The position numbers and the translations under genes are program-made. The notes under the pieces are model-generated. The model did no database searches, was not told where the DNA came from, and saw only the letters and a list, made by a program, of their open reading frames with translations. Below are positions 22,506 through 32,932 of a stretch of 64,000 bases of DNA, in pieces; within the stretch, counting starts at the first letter, position 1; each line of letters starts with the position of its first letter. Location: contig VZQC01006319.1 of NCBI GenBank assembly GCA_009823505.1, forward strand, positions 934,128 through 998,127, in the 5' to 3' direction. This stretch comes from Rhizomys pruinosus (taxonomy: Eukaryota > Chordata > Mammalia > Rodentia > Spalacidae).

Positions 22506-24564
22506 ACTCCTGCTGTAGAGCTGCTCTCTGTGTGCACTTCAGTGGGTTCCATTTATATGAACTGTTCATGAGAACTCTCACATGCAGTATCTAATTTTAT
22601 TCCACAGGCCTTTCTTGGGAGTCCTTAAATTCCCATTAATATTTGTAAAGACCTTTAACATCACCAAACAAACTAGGTGGCCTTGATATAACCTGGTTGG
22701 CTCTGACCAACCTACAGACTCTAAGATGATCAGTGTAGATGCAAATGTGGGAGATCTGAGGGCGATCCATCAGTTTGCTCAGTTCTGGCAACGGAAACTT
22801 CCCTGTCTAAAAATCCAGAACGTTCTGTCTCCTTTTGTCTTTGCCTTGAAAACTTGAGAGAGTGCTCAACCAAAACTTTCTCTGAATAATTCCCATTGTT
22901 TCTGGCACAGCCAAAGGCTGCGCCCTTAATGGGAAAAGTGATGGTCTGGATGGGGCCGAGAGCATGGACCGTCCCACCCACAACACGATGCTTACACTCG
23001 TTTCTCTGGCTTCTCAAGAGAAGCTGTGCATCTGGATTGAAGTCTCCTGTCTCTCTGTGTGTATGTTTCCTGAGACAAGGTGTCTTTAGACTCTGGATCT
23101 CTCTGCCTCAGTGTCCCCAGTGCTAGGATTACATACAGGCAGGAGACATTAGGCATGTCTCTCTTAAATTTTCAATGTCAGAGACTCTGCAGAAGGAAGT
23201 GAGGAAGAGGAGGGGGTGTGCGGACTGCCTCGACATCCATGGGCCAGATTTGGTTCTAGGTTTCAACCTCCAGAGAACAGCAGGGAGGGGGTCATAATAC
23301 ACATGGCATAGGAAGGATCTGTCCGGCTCCCACCATGGTCTACTGGGCAAGTGGACCAGTCTCCACGATGGCCTCCAGCATGCCCCATGCCCTCTCTCAT
23401 GGTTAGGTGAGCGTCCTTGCAGTACTGACCTCTTTACCACATGGCGTGCTCTACAGAGAAGAAGGTGTTATAATTGTCACCCCACAAAACCTCTGGAAAG
23501 AAATATGAGCGGCAGCTGCTCTTTCTTCCACTATGGCCCCATCTGCTTCATTTCGGGGCTGTGCTTCAGCCCTGCGCTCCATCTGCTGCTAGCATCCGAT
23601 CCTTCGGCTAATCCCATCGGCCTCCTCCCTGGGGCACACAGAGTGCGTGACTCGTCAGGGATCGTAGCTTTCTTGTATACTGTTAAGTTCATCAAATCCT
23701 GTACTTTCCCCAACCTTCAATAAAATTATTTTTTCTCTTCTCCCTGCTCCCCGTCTCCATTGGGAGAAAAAATTTCTTGCAATAATTTCCCATCGTTTCT
23801 CCTTTATTTTTAATTTCATTAGGGGTCCCAGCCAGCTGTGCAGCCAGGCCATTTTCCCAGCCTTTTGTGAGCATCATTTTACATAGTTCTGCTCAGATCC
23901 AAAAAAACCAAACAAACCCTAATCCTCTTGTAGAGTGCCAGGCCTCCCAACAGACACAGGGTGTTTTCATCTGCAACATTCCCGAAGTAGCAGGGGCTGC
24001 CTGTACAGAACAGCCAGGACCACTCCCTTTCCTCAGAGCTAAACTGGGCAGTTTCTTCCAAGGGTCCTGGATATGTGGCCCAAGAAAGACAACGGTTCAG
24101 TTATTGGACTCCGGTCGATGCACCACAAACGTAACTGCTAGAAAAACAGACACTAGAACACATCCAAACTCAATAGAGATTATATTCCCCCTTCTCACCA
24201 TGGCCCCTCTCCTGCCGGATCTGGGGTCCCTCCTAGTTTCCTAGTTTTCTCCTCTAGTTTTCTGCCAGCCTCCTGTCTCAGGGTCTACACAGATCAGTCA
24301 GAGCAAGGACAACAAACACCACAGCAATGAGCTGTGGGGCCCCACGTGTCTGAGGCTGTCCCATGGAGTGCTGTGGACCTCCAAGTGTCTGAGGCTGACC
24401 CACAGAAAGCAAGGAGAAAGATCAGTGATCTGGTGCCCAAGCACTGGATTTCACTCCAGTGAGATCACGTGTTAGACCTCCAGGACTGCCCGTACCCTAG
24501 ACACAGCAAGACGCCCAGAGCCCACTTCTTTCTCTTTGAACATCTCACCGGAAAGCAGGACCCT
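22506..24564. other. Single-copy interval, no gene seen
   Basis: A perfect octamer ATGCAAAT lies at 22739-22746. A diverged piece at 23069-23140 (CTGAGACAAGGTGTCTTTAG, GCTAGGATTACATACAGG) may be a short B1/B4 remnant on the minus strand. Open frames of 60-125 codons have no recognised domain. Confidence 0.5.
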
Positions 24565-24640
24565 CTTCCTGTTCTCCCCTACACTTCCTGTTCTCCCCTA
24601 CACTTCCTGTTCTCCCCTACACTTCCTGTTCTCCCCTACA
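24565..24640. repeat. 19-bp tandem repeat, four copies
   Basis: CTTCCTGTTCTCCCCTACA is repeated four times with no mismatches, followed by a related CT-rich stretch. Confidence 0.97.
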
Positions 24641-25384
24641 CTTTCCTCTCTTCTCCCAGTTGTTCCTCAATCCTCCACAGTCCTGGCAACAGCCTGATCC
24701 TGCTAGAAGCCCACAGATTAAAGTCAAACCACCTTGAGGAGCCCCTGGGTGATAGAAGCAGTCTCTGAAACCCAAAACCAGGAACAGAAAGAGGGATGAA
24801 CCTCGGAAACAGTGCAGTGGAAGGGCTCAGTAACAATTCCACTATGTGCCTTCGAGACATGGCTCTGCCACTGTCGGCCTCTGAAAACTAGTGCACAGTG
24901 ATTGATGGACAAAAAGAAGTCTTCAAATCCATCAGGCGAGGGGAACCGTCTCAATCCCATTTGAAGTCCATTTAAATGAAATCCCATTTAAATGTTTAAT
25001 TGCATGTCTTTCTGGGCCTATGTGGCCAATGTTTAAAATACAACCACAGCAATAAAATTCTCATATGAATTTATTGCTAGATTAATAGTTTAACACCCCA
25101 GCTATTATTATTTTAATAAGGGGAAATCATTTGCATAGGCTCCACCCACAACCTCTGAAGTAGTAGGGGTAAGTGCCTGGAAACCAGCCACTAGCTGGGA
25201 GTGTCAGCCAGGGAAACTGACAAGCAAGGTAGCAAGGTAGCGAGTCGGGAACAGTGATGGTCTCACAGGGCAGGGGACAAGGACACATTGGTAACTGAAG
25301 TGTTGGGGAAGAACCCTAGCTTTGGCAGTCCCAACAAGCTAGGCTCAGCCACCCGATATGTCAATGGAAGTATAAAGTAATGGT
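24641..25384. other. Single-copy interval with an AT-rich enhancer-like block
   Basis: Bases 24970-25140 are AT-rich, complex and SINE-free: TTTAATTGCATGTC, GAATTTATTGCTAGATTAAT, ATTATTATTTTAATAAGG, with a perfect octamer ATTTGCAT at 25129-25136. GCAAGGTA is duplicated in tandem near 25223. Confidence 0.45.
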
Positions 25385-25395
25385 AGAAAGTCGAG

Positions 25396-25623
25396 AGGGC
25401 CGGGGAGATGGCTCGGCAGTTAAGAGCTCCAACTGCTCTTGCAGAGGACCAGGGTTCAATTCCCAGCATCCACACAGAGACTAAGAACCATCTTTAACTC
25501 CGGCTCCAGGGAAATCTGACACCCTCTTCTGACTTCCACAGCATTCACTGCATGACACAGGTGCACCTACCTACATGCAGACAGTACACTCACACACATA
25601 AACTAATAAATAAAAATAAAAAA
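25396..25623 (+). mobile_element. B2 SINE with clear target-site duplication
   Basis: The head has an A box (GGAGATGGCTCGGCAGTTAA) and a B box (GGGTTCAATTCCCAGC). The 3' part ends AATAAATAAAAATAAAAAAA. AGAAAGTCGAG flanks both sides (25385-25395 and 25624-25634). This copy has one CTCCGGCTCCAGGG block and lacks the duplicated form seen at 26.7 and 35.5 kb. Confidence 0.96.
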
Positions 25624-25634
25624 AGAAAGTCGAG

Positions 25635-26551
25635 GGGGAAATGTATTGGTTTGAAGAGCAAACAGGGGTCTAGAGATCTCAAGACTGTCATCAGAACCCT
25701 GACATGAGCTTTAGTTTAAACAGAGGAAGGGCTGGGACAGGGGCATGGAGTGCTTTGTTCATTTGCATCAGTCCTGGTCAAGCTGTGGTCCCACCCGCTC
25801 AGGCCCTTCTGGGTGTCAGATAAATTATTCATCTGTTCATCTCTACCATCACCCAGGGGGCCAATCTTTTTCCTGAATGGTGATCTTTTCCAGGGTGAAG
25901 CTTGTCATCCCAGATAATATCTCACCTTGGAGGCAGGCTGCTCTTTATGCTGTTCTGCAATTCAAGGTGCCTGAGGTTAGGGCGATGATCTCTTTCTGTG
26001 CATGCATTTAGCCTCCGAGGAGGAGACAGGTTAGACAGGCATTCCTTGAGTGACTAACATGCCTCTGCAGAGTCAAGCAGAGTCTGACTCAAAGTAGAAG
26101 AGACAGATGCAAACAAGGGCAGAAGTGCCTGGTTTCCATCTTGCTTGTAGTAACCCTGTGGGCCCAAGTGAGAACCTGGTGTTGGTTAGCAAAGCAGCTT
26201 CTGAGTGCCTGCTGCATTGTTCCCTACTCCCAGCCCCCCAGGAGTATCTTGAAACCCAGAGTCTCAGGATGGCCCAACATGGGACTCTAGTCCCACACAG
26301 GAATGTGCACCTTGCCCCATGAAGGCAGGTGACCATGGTCCTCTGGGAAAGAAGCTACAGTTGGGTCACCACTCATCAAGGTCAATAGTCAATGTCACAT
26401 TTCTGACCCTGACCCTTGTGGAAGTGGATGGAGGTCTGGAAGCAGGGTAGGAACTGATGTAAAGTTCCTGAGTTCCTGAAATAAGCATGTCACACCTTAG
26501 GTGACCTTGGCTGGAGTCTCAAGGCCTGACCTCACATCCTAGCACCATGGC
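25635..26551. other. Single-copy interval, no gene seen
   Basis: No recognised repeat. Contains a perfect octamer ATTTGCAT at 25761-25768. Confidence 0.5.
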
Positions 26552-27192
26552 TGTGATGGTTAATTTGATTGTCGACTGGGTTAGTCCATTCCCAGGGCAT
26601 CAACGAGGTATTTCTTTGAGTATACCTATGAGGACTTTTCTTTTTTTTTTTTTTTAATTTTTTTTTTAATTTTATTTCTGTATGTGTATGAATGTACGGT
26701 CTGCATGCAGGTCTGTGCACCCGTGTTGTGCAATGCCGCGGAGGTCAGAAGAGGGTGTCGGATTCCCCTGGAGCTGGAGTTCTCCTGGAACTGGAGTTTC
26801 AGACGGTTCTCGGGCGCCATGTGGGTGCTGGGGATCGAACCCGGGTCCTCTGCAAGAGCGGTCCGCGCTCTTAACCGCTAGGCCATCTCTCCAGCCCCAT
26901 GAGGACTTTTCTAGAAAGGAGCAGAGACGTTCCTTGAATATAGGCAGCACCACCTGATGGGCTGGGCTCCCATCAAACAGAAGGTGAGGGCATGGAACAC
27001 AGGCATTCCCCTGCCTCTGCTTCCTGAGTCACTGAGACATGAGCTTGCGGCCCTCTGCCCCCCCCTGCCATGGAGCTGCCTGATATCACACCGACCCCAC
27101 ATGGTGAACAGTGTGCAAACGGCAAGCTGAAACGAACCGTTCCTCCTTGTTTCCTTTCATGTCTTTGGCCACAGCAACAAGCGAAGATAAAA
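26552..27192 (+). mobile_element. ERVL-class (MT2-like) LTR, split by a B2
   Basis: It starts TGTGATGGTTAATTTGATTG, has TTTTCTAGAAAGGAGCAGAG and GCAGCACCACCTGATGGGCT, and ends GGCCACAGCAACAAGCGAAG, the landmark order of rodent ERVL LTRs. Without the B2 and its duplication it is about 370 bp, a normal solo-LTR length. No internal viral genes are adjacent. The exact subfamily is uncertain. Confidence 0.7.
26642..26898 (-). mobile_element. Young B2 SINE inserted in the LTR
   Basis: A 14-bp target-site duplication ATGAGGACTTTTCT (26628-26641 and 26899-26912) brackets a T-rich tail and a B2 in reverse complement. It ends GGCCATCTCTCCAGCCCC, an intact head. The pol III B box reads GGGTTCGATCCCC in sense, matching the canonical tRNA B box. 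It carries the duplicated AACTCCAG(T/C)TCCAG block. Confidence 0.97.
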
Positions 27193-27259
27193 TGCATTCG
27201 ATTTCACAGCACTAGGCCAGTAGATCGTCTTGAAAGTTCAGACACAAACAAGCATCAGA

Positions 27260-27645
27260 AAGACACGGAAAGGGCCTTGAAAACATCTTGCTGAGTAAAA
27301 AACTAGTCTGAGAAAGTGACAGATGACAGGATTCCAGCTACATGGCACTCCAGATAGTGTAAAGCGAGAGAGAGGGTCAAAAGATCAGTAGAGACAGGGT
27401 GTGGAGGAGGGTCTGGACAGGGAAGTGTGATGTGCTACATTACACAGGGCAACGCCTGCAGGAACGCACACCACCAACAGTCAGAGCTGTTAACAGTGGA
27501 CTTTAGGGACACATGCTGATGTGGGCTCCTTAACTGTAACAGAGATCTCACTAAAGTGAGGCAGTTCTAGGAAAATGGGAGAGTTTATACGGGAACCATC
27601 TGTGGCTCCTGTTCAATTTTCTCTAAATGTAAAACTACTCTTAAA
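27260..27645 (+). mobile_element. Ancient L1M-type LINE 3' end
   Basis: AAAACATCTTGCTGAGTAAA, GATTCCAGCTACATGGCACT and the terminal order GATGTGGGCTCCTTAACTGT, CTGTTCAATTTTCTCTAAAT, GTAAAACTACTCTTAAAAAA match the 3' end of old mammalian L1M (L1ME-like) elements. Diverged, non-coding. Confidence 0.65.
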
Positions 27646-27660
27646 AAAAAAAAACAAAAA

Positions 27661-27795
27661 TCGTGGTGCACGCCTTTAATCCTAGCACTTGGGAGGCAGA
27701 GGCAGGCGGATCTTTGTGAGTTCAAGGTCAGCCTGGTCTACAGAGTGAGTTCCAGGACAGCTGGGGCTACAGGGAGACCCTGTCTCGAAAAGACC

Positions 27796-27822
<27 letters not shown>
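27661..27822 (+). mobile_element. B1 SINE, slightly 5'-truncated
   Basis: TCGTGGTGCACGCCTTTAAT ... GGCGGATCTTTGTGAGTTCA ... GAGACCCTGTCTCGAAAAGA, then a long A tail. The long uninterrupted tail suggests youth. Confidence 0.97.
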
Positions 27823-27826
<4 letters not shown>

Positions 27827-27831
27827 AGTCT

Positions 27832-28037
27832 CGGGGCTGGAGAGATGGCTCAGCGGTTAAGAGCATTGGCTGCTCTTACAGAGGACCCGGGTTCGATTCT
27901 GAGCACCCACATGCTGGCTAACAATTGTTAGTAACTCCAGTTCCAGAGGCACTGCACGACACGAGTGCCCCTACCTACATGTAAGCATTACACTCATAGA
28001 CACAAAATAAAAAATAATAAAATATTAAAAAAAAAAC
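27832..28037 (+). mobile_element. B2 SINE at the end of the B1 tail
   Basis: The head GGGGCTGGAGAGATGGCTCA and B box GGGTTCGATTCTGAGC are well kept. ATCAAGTCT flanks it (27823-27831 and 28038-28046). The middle is shorter than in other copies: the GACACCCTCTTCTGACC block is missing. Confidence 0.96.
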
Positions 28038-28046
28038 ATCAAGTCT

Positions 28047-28281
28047 TGCCAAACCTGGTGGGACAGGACTATAGCAATCTCAGTTATTTGGGAGGTAGAA
28101 GCAGGAGGAACAAGTTCAAGGCCTATCCGGACCACAGAGTGAATTCAAAGCCAGCTTGGGCAAGTTAGTGAGACCTGGAGTGAAAAGACTGGGGATTTAA
28201 TTCCGTGGCAGAGTGCTTTCCTGGCATGTGTGAGGCCTCAGGTTCAAACTACAGTACTAAAACCAAATAACATCAACAAAA
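28047..28281 (+). mobile_element. B4-type composite SINE, old
   Basis: A B1-like part (CCAAACCTGGTGGGACAGGA, TATTTGGGAGGTAGAAGCAG) joins an ID-like part (TGGCAGAGTGCTTTCCTGGC, GAGGCCTCAGGTTCAAACTA). The order matches B4 in sense orientation. Confidence 0.7.
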
Positions 28282-29302
28282 ATCCCACTGAGTCTCTGCA
28301 TGCTCAGAGGACAGCGGGTCACATGGGTGCGCCAGGTCTCCTCCAGACAGCTCCTGTCTAGCTGGACGGAGCCAGCGTCCCGTGGCCCTTGCCCTCCACG
28401 CGGTCCCCTTCCTCTTCAGCTCATGCTCTCCTTCCGGGCACGTCATCTTCATGCTTTCCCGCATCCCTGTTTTGTCTGTCCAGTGTGATGAGCCCAGGGC
28501 CCAGCTCAGCAAGGCCAGCCGTGTGGGTTCCCTCCCAGGCACATGGGGCTCTTCACAATGGTCCAGCGCCCTTGCTTGCTGCTTGTGTCTGCCTGCCCTT
28601 TACCCTTTCCTGGAATGCTCCATTGGGCCCGCTGGTTCCATGGCACTCAGAGAAGGCCCTGGCCTCCTGTACTTACACCCTGGCATTTAGCATGGCAAAG
28701 CATTGGGGGGGGGGGGTCGTGCCGGGTGATAGAAGCAGCTTCTCAGCAGGTGTCAACCAGGAAGCAGAGCTTGAGGGCCAGAAACGGGCTATACCCTTCA
28801 AAGACGCACTGCCCCACCGCCAGCCGGCCATTCCCCCCACCTAAATGTTCCACAGCCTCTAGAAGAGCACCACCAGTGGGAACCAAAGTGCTCGCACGCT
28901 TGACCCTGGGGGAATCACACCTAAGTCACTTCTGCATTTCAGCCTGGGTGGCGCCTTGGCCCTAAACTTGGAGCTTGACACAAAGTCTGCTTGCAGTGTT
29001 TGTTAAGAAAAGGGAGAAAACAAGGCTGTTTTCTGTTCGTCATCACCCAGCTTGTATTCTGGGGCTATGGGTGGCCACAGCAGTCTCACTAAGGAGGTTC
29101 AATTGTACAACGCTGCCAGGGACTTGATAAGTCCCTGATAAAATCCTTAAAACGTCATCACGTTTTGATCCTCCATTAAAGGATCTAACGAGAATTCGCT
29201 TCCCTTCTTCCTTTATAGCTAGAGTCTCTGTAGCTACAAAATAACCCTGATTAAGTTGCATTTGAATGTTCAACTTAAGAATTTGTTTTGTAGGGGGCAG
29301 TG
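28282..29302. other. Single-copy interval, locally GC-rich
   Basis: Bases 28310-28480 are the GC-richest single-copy part but have few CpGs. Frames of 100-150 codons at 28.38-28.97 kb overlap in three phases on one strand and show no domain. A G-run of about 12 lies at 28706. Confidence 0.45.
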
Positions 29303-29594
29303 GGCCTGGGGAGGCGGCTTAATCAGTAAAGTGCTCATCACTCAGAATAAGGACATGCATTTGATCACCCAGCTCCCATGTAAAAGATGGGCATGATGGT
29401 GTCCCCTTGTGACCCCAGTGATGAGGTGGAGTGGAAACGGGGAATTCCTGGAGCTTGCTGGCCGGCCAGTCTAGCTGAATCAGTGAGCTCCAGGGTCAGT
29501 GAGGAACCCTGCCTCAAAAAATAACATGGAGAGCAAGAAAGATACCTGATGAGGACCTCTGGCCTCCAAAGGCTTTTCACACATATGTACATGT

Positions 29595-29626
<32 letters not shown>

Positions 29627-29631
29627 CCCTT
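29302..29631 (+). mobile_element. B3-type SINE with (CA)n tail
   Basis: GGGCCTGGGGAGGCGGCTTA (B2-like head), AAAAGATGGGCATGATGGTG (B1-like middle), GAGGACCTCTGGCCTCCAAA, then CA repeats at 29596-29623. Confidence 0.85.
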
Positions 29632-29879
29632 CATTTCTGGGGATCCGGGGATGGGATTTCTTCATAACTTTATACCAATGTTTACAGCTTCCAATAAAAA
29701 TGGATTTGCTGTAAAGATCATTAATTTCAAGAGCAAGAAGAATTACCCATGATAACAGGAGCTGGCAAAGTTGTGTTGGAGGTCAGGGGGTCACAGAAAT
29801 TCAAGGGCTGAGCCCTGGCCCTAAAGGAGTCTACAGCTGAACCTTGAACCTATGAATGAATGCATGATCGCAACGACAA

Positions 29880-30180
29880 GGGCCTGGCAAGGTGTGATGA
29901 AATCACGGGTTTCTTATAAGATGGAGAGAGTGACAGGGAGAAGCTGATGTGCTGATTCACACACAGCTGTGGAGTCCAGGGTGGGACTCTAAGCCATGGC
30001 TGCAGTAGTCCAGAAAGGCTGGAAAAGGCAGAGAAAAAACAATTCTTCCCTGCAGCCTCCAGAGGGCGCACGACCCAGCCGAGCCCGGGCTCCTAGGATC
30101 TCTGGCCTCCTCAAGGAATTTATGTTGTTTCAAATCATCCCATTTGTGGTTCTTCTACCGTGGTCTCTGACCAACACTGA
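29880..30180 (+). mobile_element. MLT1-type MaLR LTR fragment
   Basis: GGTTTCTTATAAGATGGAGA, GCTGCAGTAGTCCAGAAAGG, CTGCAGCCTCCAGAGGG and AATTTATGTTGTTTCAAATC follow the MLT1 LTR 3' half (gcctccagaggga ... ttatgttgttttaagcc). Old mammalian repeat, diverged. Confidence 0.6.
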
Positions 30181-32379
30181 GTATGACTGTGGGAGACACT
30201 GACTCGCACTTAAGATGCAGACTGCTATGAGTTTGGTCAGGTATCCTCCTTGCTGCCAGTCAGGCTTTGGGGTGAGGCTGTCATGGGCTCAGAGGGTTTG
30301 CAGTAGCATCTCAAGCACATAACCAGAAGCCAGGGCTACTGTGACCACCAGAACTGTTCTTAGACCGTGCCCTAGAATGAGTGCTGGGAACTCCTGTCAC
30401 ATGAGTACATTTTTATACAGTTCTGTATTAAAAAATAAATAATCCCTTGTGAAATAAAGAAAATTTTCCATTCTATGTTAACCAGGGCAACTGTGGAACA
30501 CACCCAGAGAAACATCCAGAAGGAACCCTGGGGCTCCCCGCAGAGGGCAAGGATGTCAGAGCCAGCCTCCGAATTGGCTCCTAGTGCCCAGGTGGTGGGG
30601 TCCCAGGGATGGGAGTGATGAGGGATGGTCGTGAGGCTCCTCCAGCCGGGGTCCCTCCCTCCCTCCTTCCCTCATGTGTTAACTGGAACCTCATGAGCCA
30701 GGCAGAACCAGCCTAGGGGTTGTTGAAACGAGCCTTTTGAGTGAGGTTCACCAAGACTGGGCCTGGGCGGCAAGAGGCTCTTGCGTGCTATGAAAGTTCC
30801 CAGGCAGCGGGCTGCAGCCAGAGTTCCGGGTGGCTGATTAGCTGGAAGGAAAACAGAGGTGAGAAGGCCGGCTTTGGTAAACAAGGCAGCTCGGCCTGGA
30901 GTTCCCCCTCTGAGCCCCCACATCTCTTACCCCCAAATCCTGGGCTAATTTTCAGGAAATCTGCCTCCCCTAATTACCTAATTGTTGCTAAATGACATCT
31001 GAAGAACTCAAAGAGGCCAGGCCAGGGGCGACCTGGAGTTAATTTTGCATGCTTCTCTGGCATGAGCTGAGACCCCCCCCCCCGCACCCTCCCACCCCAA
31101 GGGACACCACGGGGAGGTGGGAGGACAGAGTGTGGCGGCCTAGCTCAGGCCCAGGTCTTGGCCCCGGCACAGCATCCCCGCCTGATGGGGGTCAGTATGG
31201 CTCCTGGGATTCGGAGGGAAGCATATGCCAAGCTCAGGAAACCAGGGGATGAGGTTGCTGTGTGCTGAGAGCCATCGCCTTGGAAACTAGGACAGGCAGT
31301 TTCTAGAACATTCGAATCCTTGCTGCAAAACAGCTCTAGATGGCAGTAGAGCGCTTTCCCAAAATGCAGCAGCCAGAGCCCTAATGGAAAGCTGTACTGT
31401 CTTTTTTATTTTGGAAGGCAATAGAATTGTTTTTTTCCCCCAGAACTGTGGAGGTGTTTTTCATTGCTGAAAACAGGAAGCAAAATGACCCCCAGCCTTG
31501 CCTGCATGGGGGGGGGGGGGCAGCCCTCCTCCGCAGAGCTGTGAGCTGGGTCTGATTGCTCACCCTCCCAGCCAGCCTGCCGAGGGCCAGGAAAGCGGAA
31601 ATCCCCTCCTTTCTTTTCCCTGTTGCTTTGATCCTGAGCCCCGATTTTGAAATGAAGTGCTGTAGCTCTGTTAAAGGGGGGCTCAGGGATGGGGTCCAGC
31701 CACAGCAGCTGGTGACTGGTGGTCTTTGCCTCTGAGCCTATATCTTTTCTCCTTCCAGGCAGAGATCAAGGGGCCAGAACAGCCCAGCTGTTGGGAAGGC
31801 GCCCTGCGGCATAGTTAACAGACTCGTCACTGTTCAGCTGAGGGCAGGGGAAACAGACCCTCTTATTTACAAAGCCCACTGTGCCCTAGGCAGCCTAGCA
31901 CGCAACTGTATTTGTGCAGCAGGCCTGTGTGTGACTAGGTGCCCCCCACCAGGCCTGTGGGGCAACTCCTGGTACCCCCAGCAACAGCTACAGTACCTGG
32001 ATCCTGCAGCCAAATCTCATAGGGAAAGGAGATGGAAGAAACTGCATCTATTATAATGTTCTTTATTCAGATTTCTTGGGTTGTTAAATGTTGAAAATAC
32101 ATGAAAATGCAGGTGTTGCTCTTTTATACTCCAAGAATGTGAAGTTTAGGCAAAAAGCCTTCCCTGAGTTTGGCACAGTCTCCCTGGATGCTAATGACAC
32201 AGGGTGGACCAAAAGCCTGGACCCTGGCTTTTGAAGGTTTTCTCAGATTACTTGCTGCAGGTAATTAAGAAGCCTGGCCCTGGGTGGCTGTACATGAGGG
32301 TCTAGCGCCATCTCTGGCCTTCTGGAGAGGTGGCAGGAGCTGAGACAGGCATATTCACCAGCTGCAGCCTGGGGCAGCA
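30181..32379. other. Long SINE-free single-copy interval
   Basis: About 2.2 kb without recognised SINEs. A block at 30940-31060 has homeodomain-like sites (CCTAATTACCTAATTGTTGC, GTTAATTTTGCATGC) in complex sequence. A C-run lies at about 31075 and a G-run at about 31510. Bases 32035-32110 are AT-rich and complex. No gene-like frame. Confidence 0.45.
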
Positions 32380-32500
32380 TCATAGCCTGGACTTTCTGCC
32401 TTAGGATCTGTCCCTGAGCAGGTCACTTCACCTCTTTCCTATCCCTGAAATGGGTCGACAGCGGGGACCCCTGCCTTGGAGATCCTTAACCTCTCTCTGC
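32380..32500 (+). mobile_element. MIR SINE relic
   Basis: GAGCAGGTCACTTCACCTCT followed by ATCCCTGAAATGGG matches the conserved MIR core and right arm (caagtcacttaacctctctg ... aaaatgggg). Confidence 0.7.
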
Positions 32501-32655
32501 TAGAGTGACACCCTTGGTGACAATGAACAATGTCCTATCTGGCACTAGGCACCTCAGCAAGTGGCATCACGAGCATTGTGGGGGAGGGGGCAACAGTTGG
32601 CAAGTGCTTTGGTGACACCTGATAGCTTTAAAGAGCAGTACCCTGGGGCATTTGT

Positions 32656-32932
32656 GGGGGCCTGGGGGATGGTTCCATTGGTAAAATCCATGCCAACAGA
32701 GCATGATGAGCTGAGTTGGAGACCCGGCACCCAGGTGTGGTGACTGTGATCCCAGCACTGAGGAGGCAGAGACCAGAGAATCTCTGGGGTTACTGACCAG
32801 CCAGCCAAGCCATCCAGTGAGTTCTAATTCAGAGAAAGACCCTGTTTTAAAACATGAAGTGGAGAGTGATTGGGGGGTACACTGACTATGCACAGCTGAA
32901 TGCACATGTACAGGAGCACCCCCTCTCCAAAA
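32656..32932 (+). mobile_element. B3-type SINE
   Basis: Head GGGGGCCTGGGGGATGGTTC, B1-like middle (CCAGGTGTGGTGACTGTGAT, CCAGCACTGAGGAGGCAGAG) and tail GAATGCACATGTACAGGAGC. Confidence 0.85.

Noticed and set aside
26642..26898. tRNA gene, because of perfect A and B box-like text
   Set aside because: The sequence is the tRNA-derived head of a B2 SINE with B2 body, tail and target-site duplication; it has no cloverleaf acceptor stem.
28282..28480. CpG-island promoter
   Set aside because: GC content is raised, but CpG pairs are few and no promoter element or gene start is adjacent.
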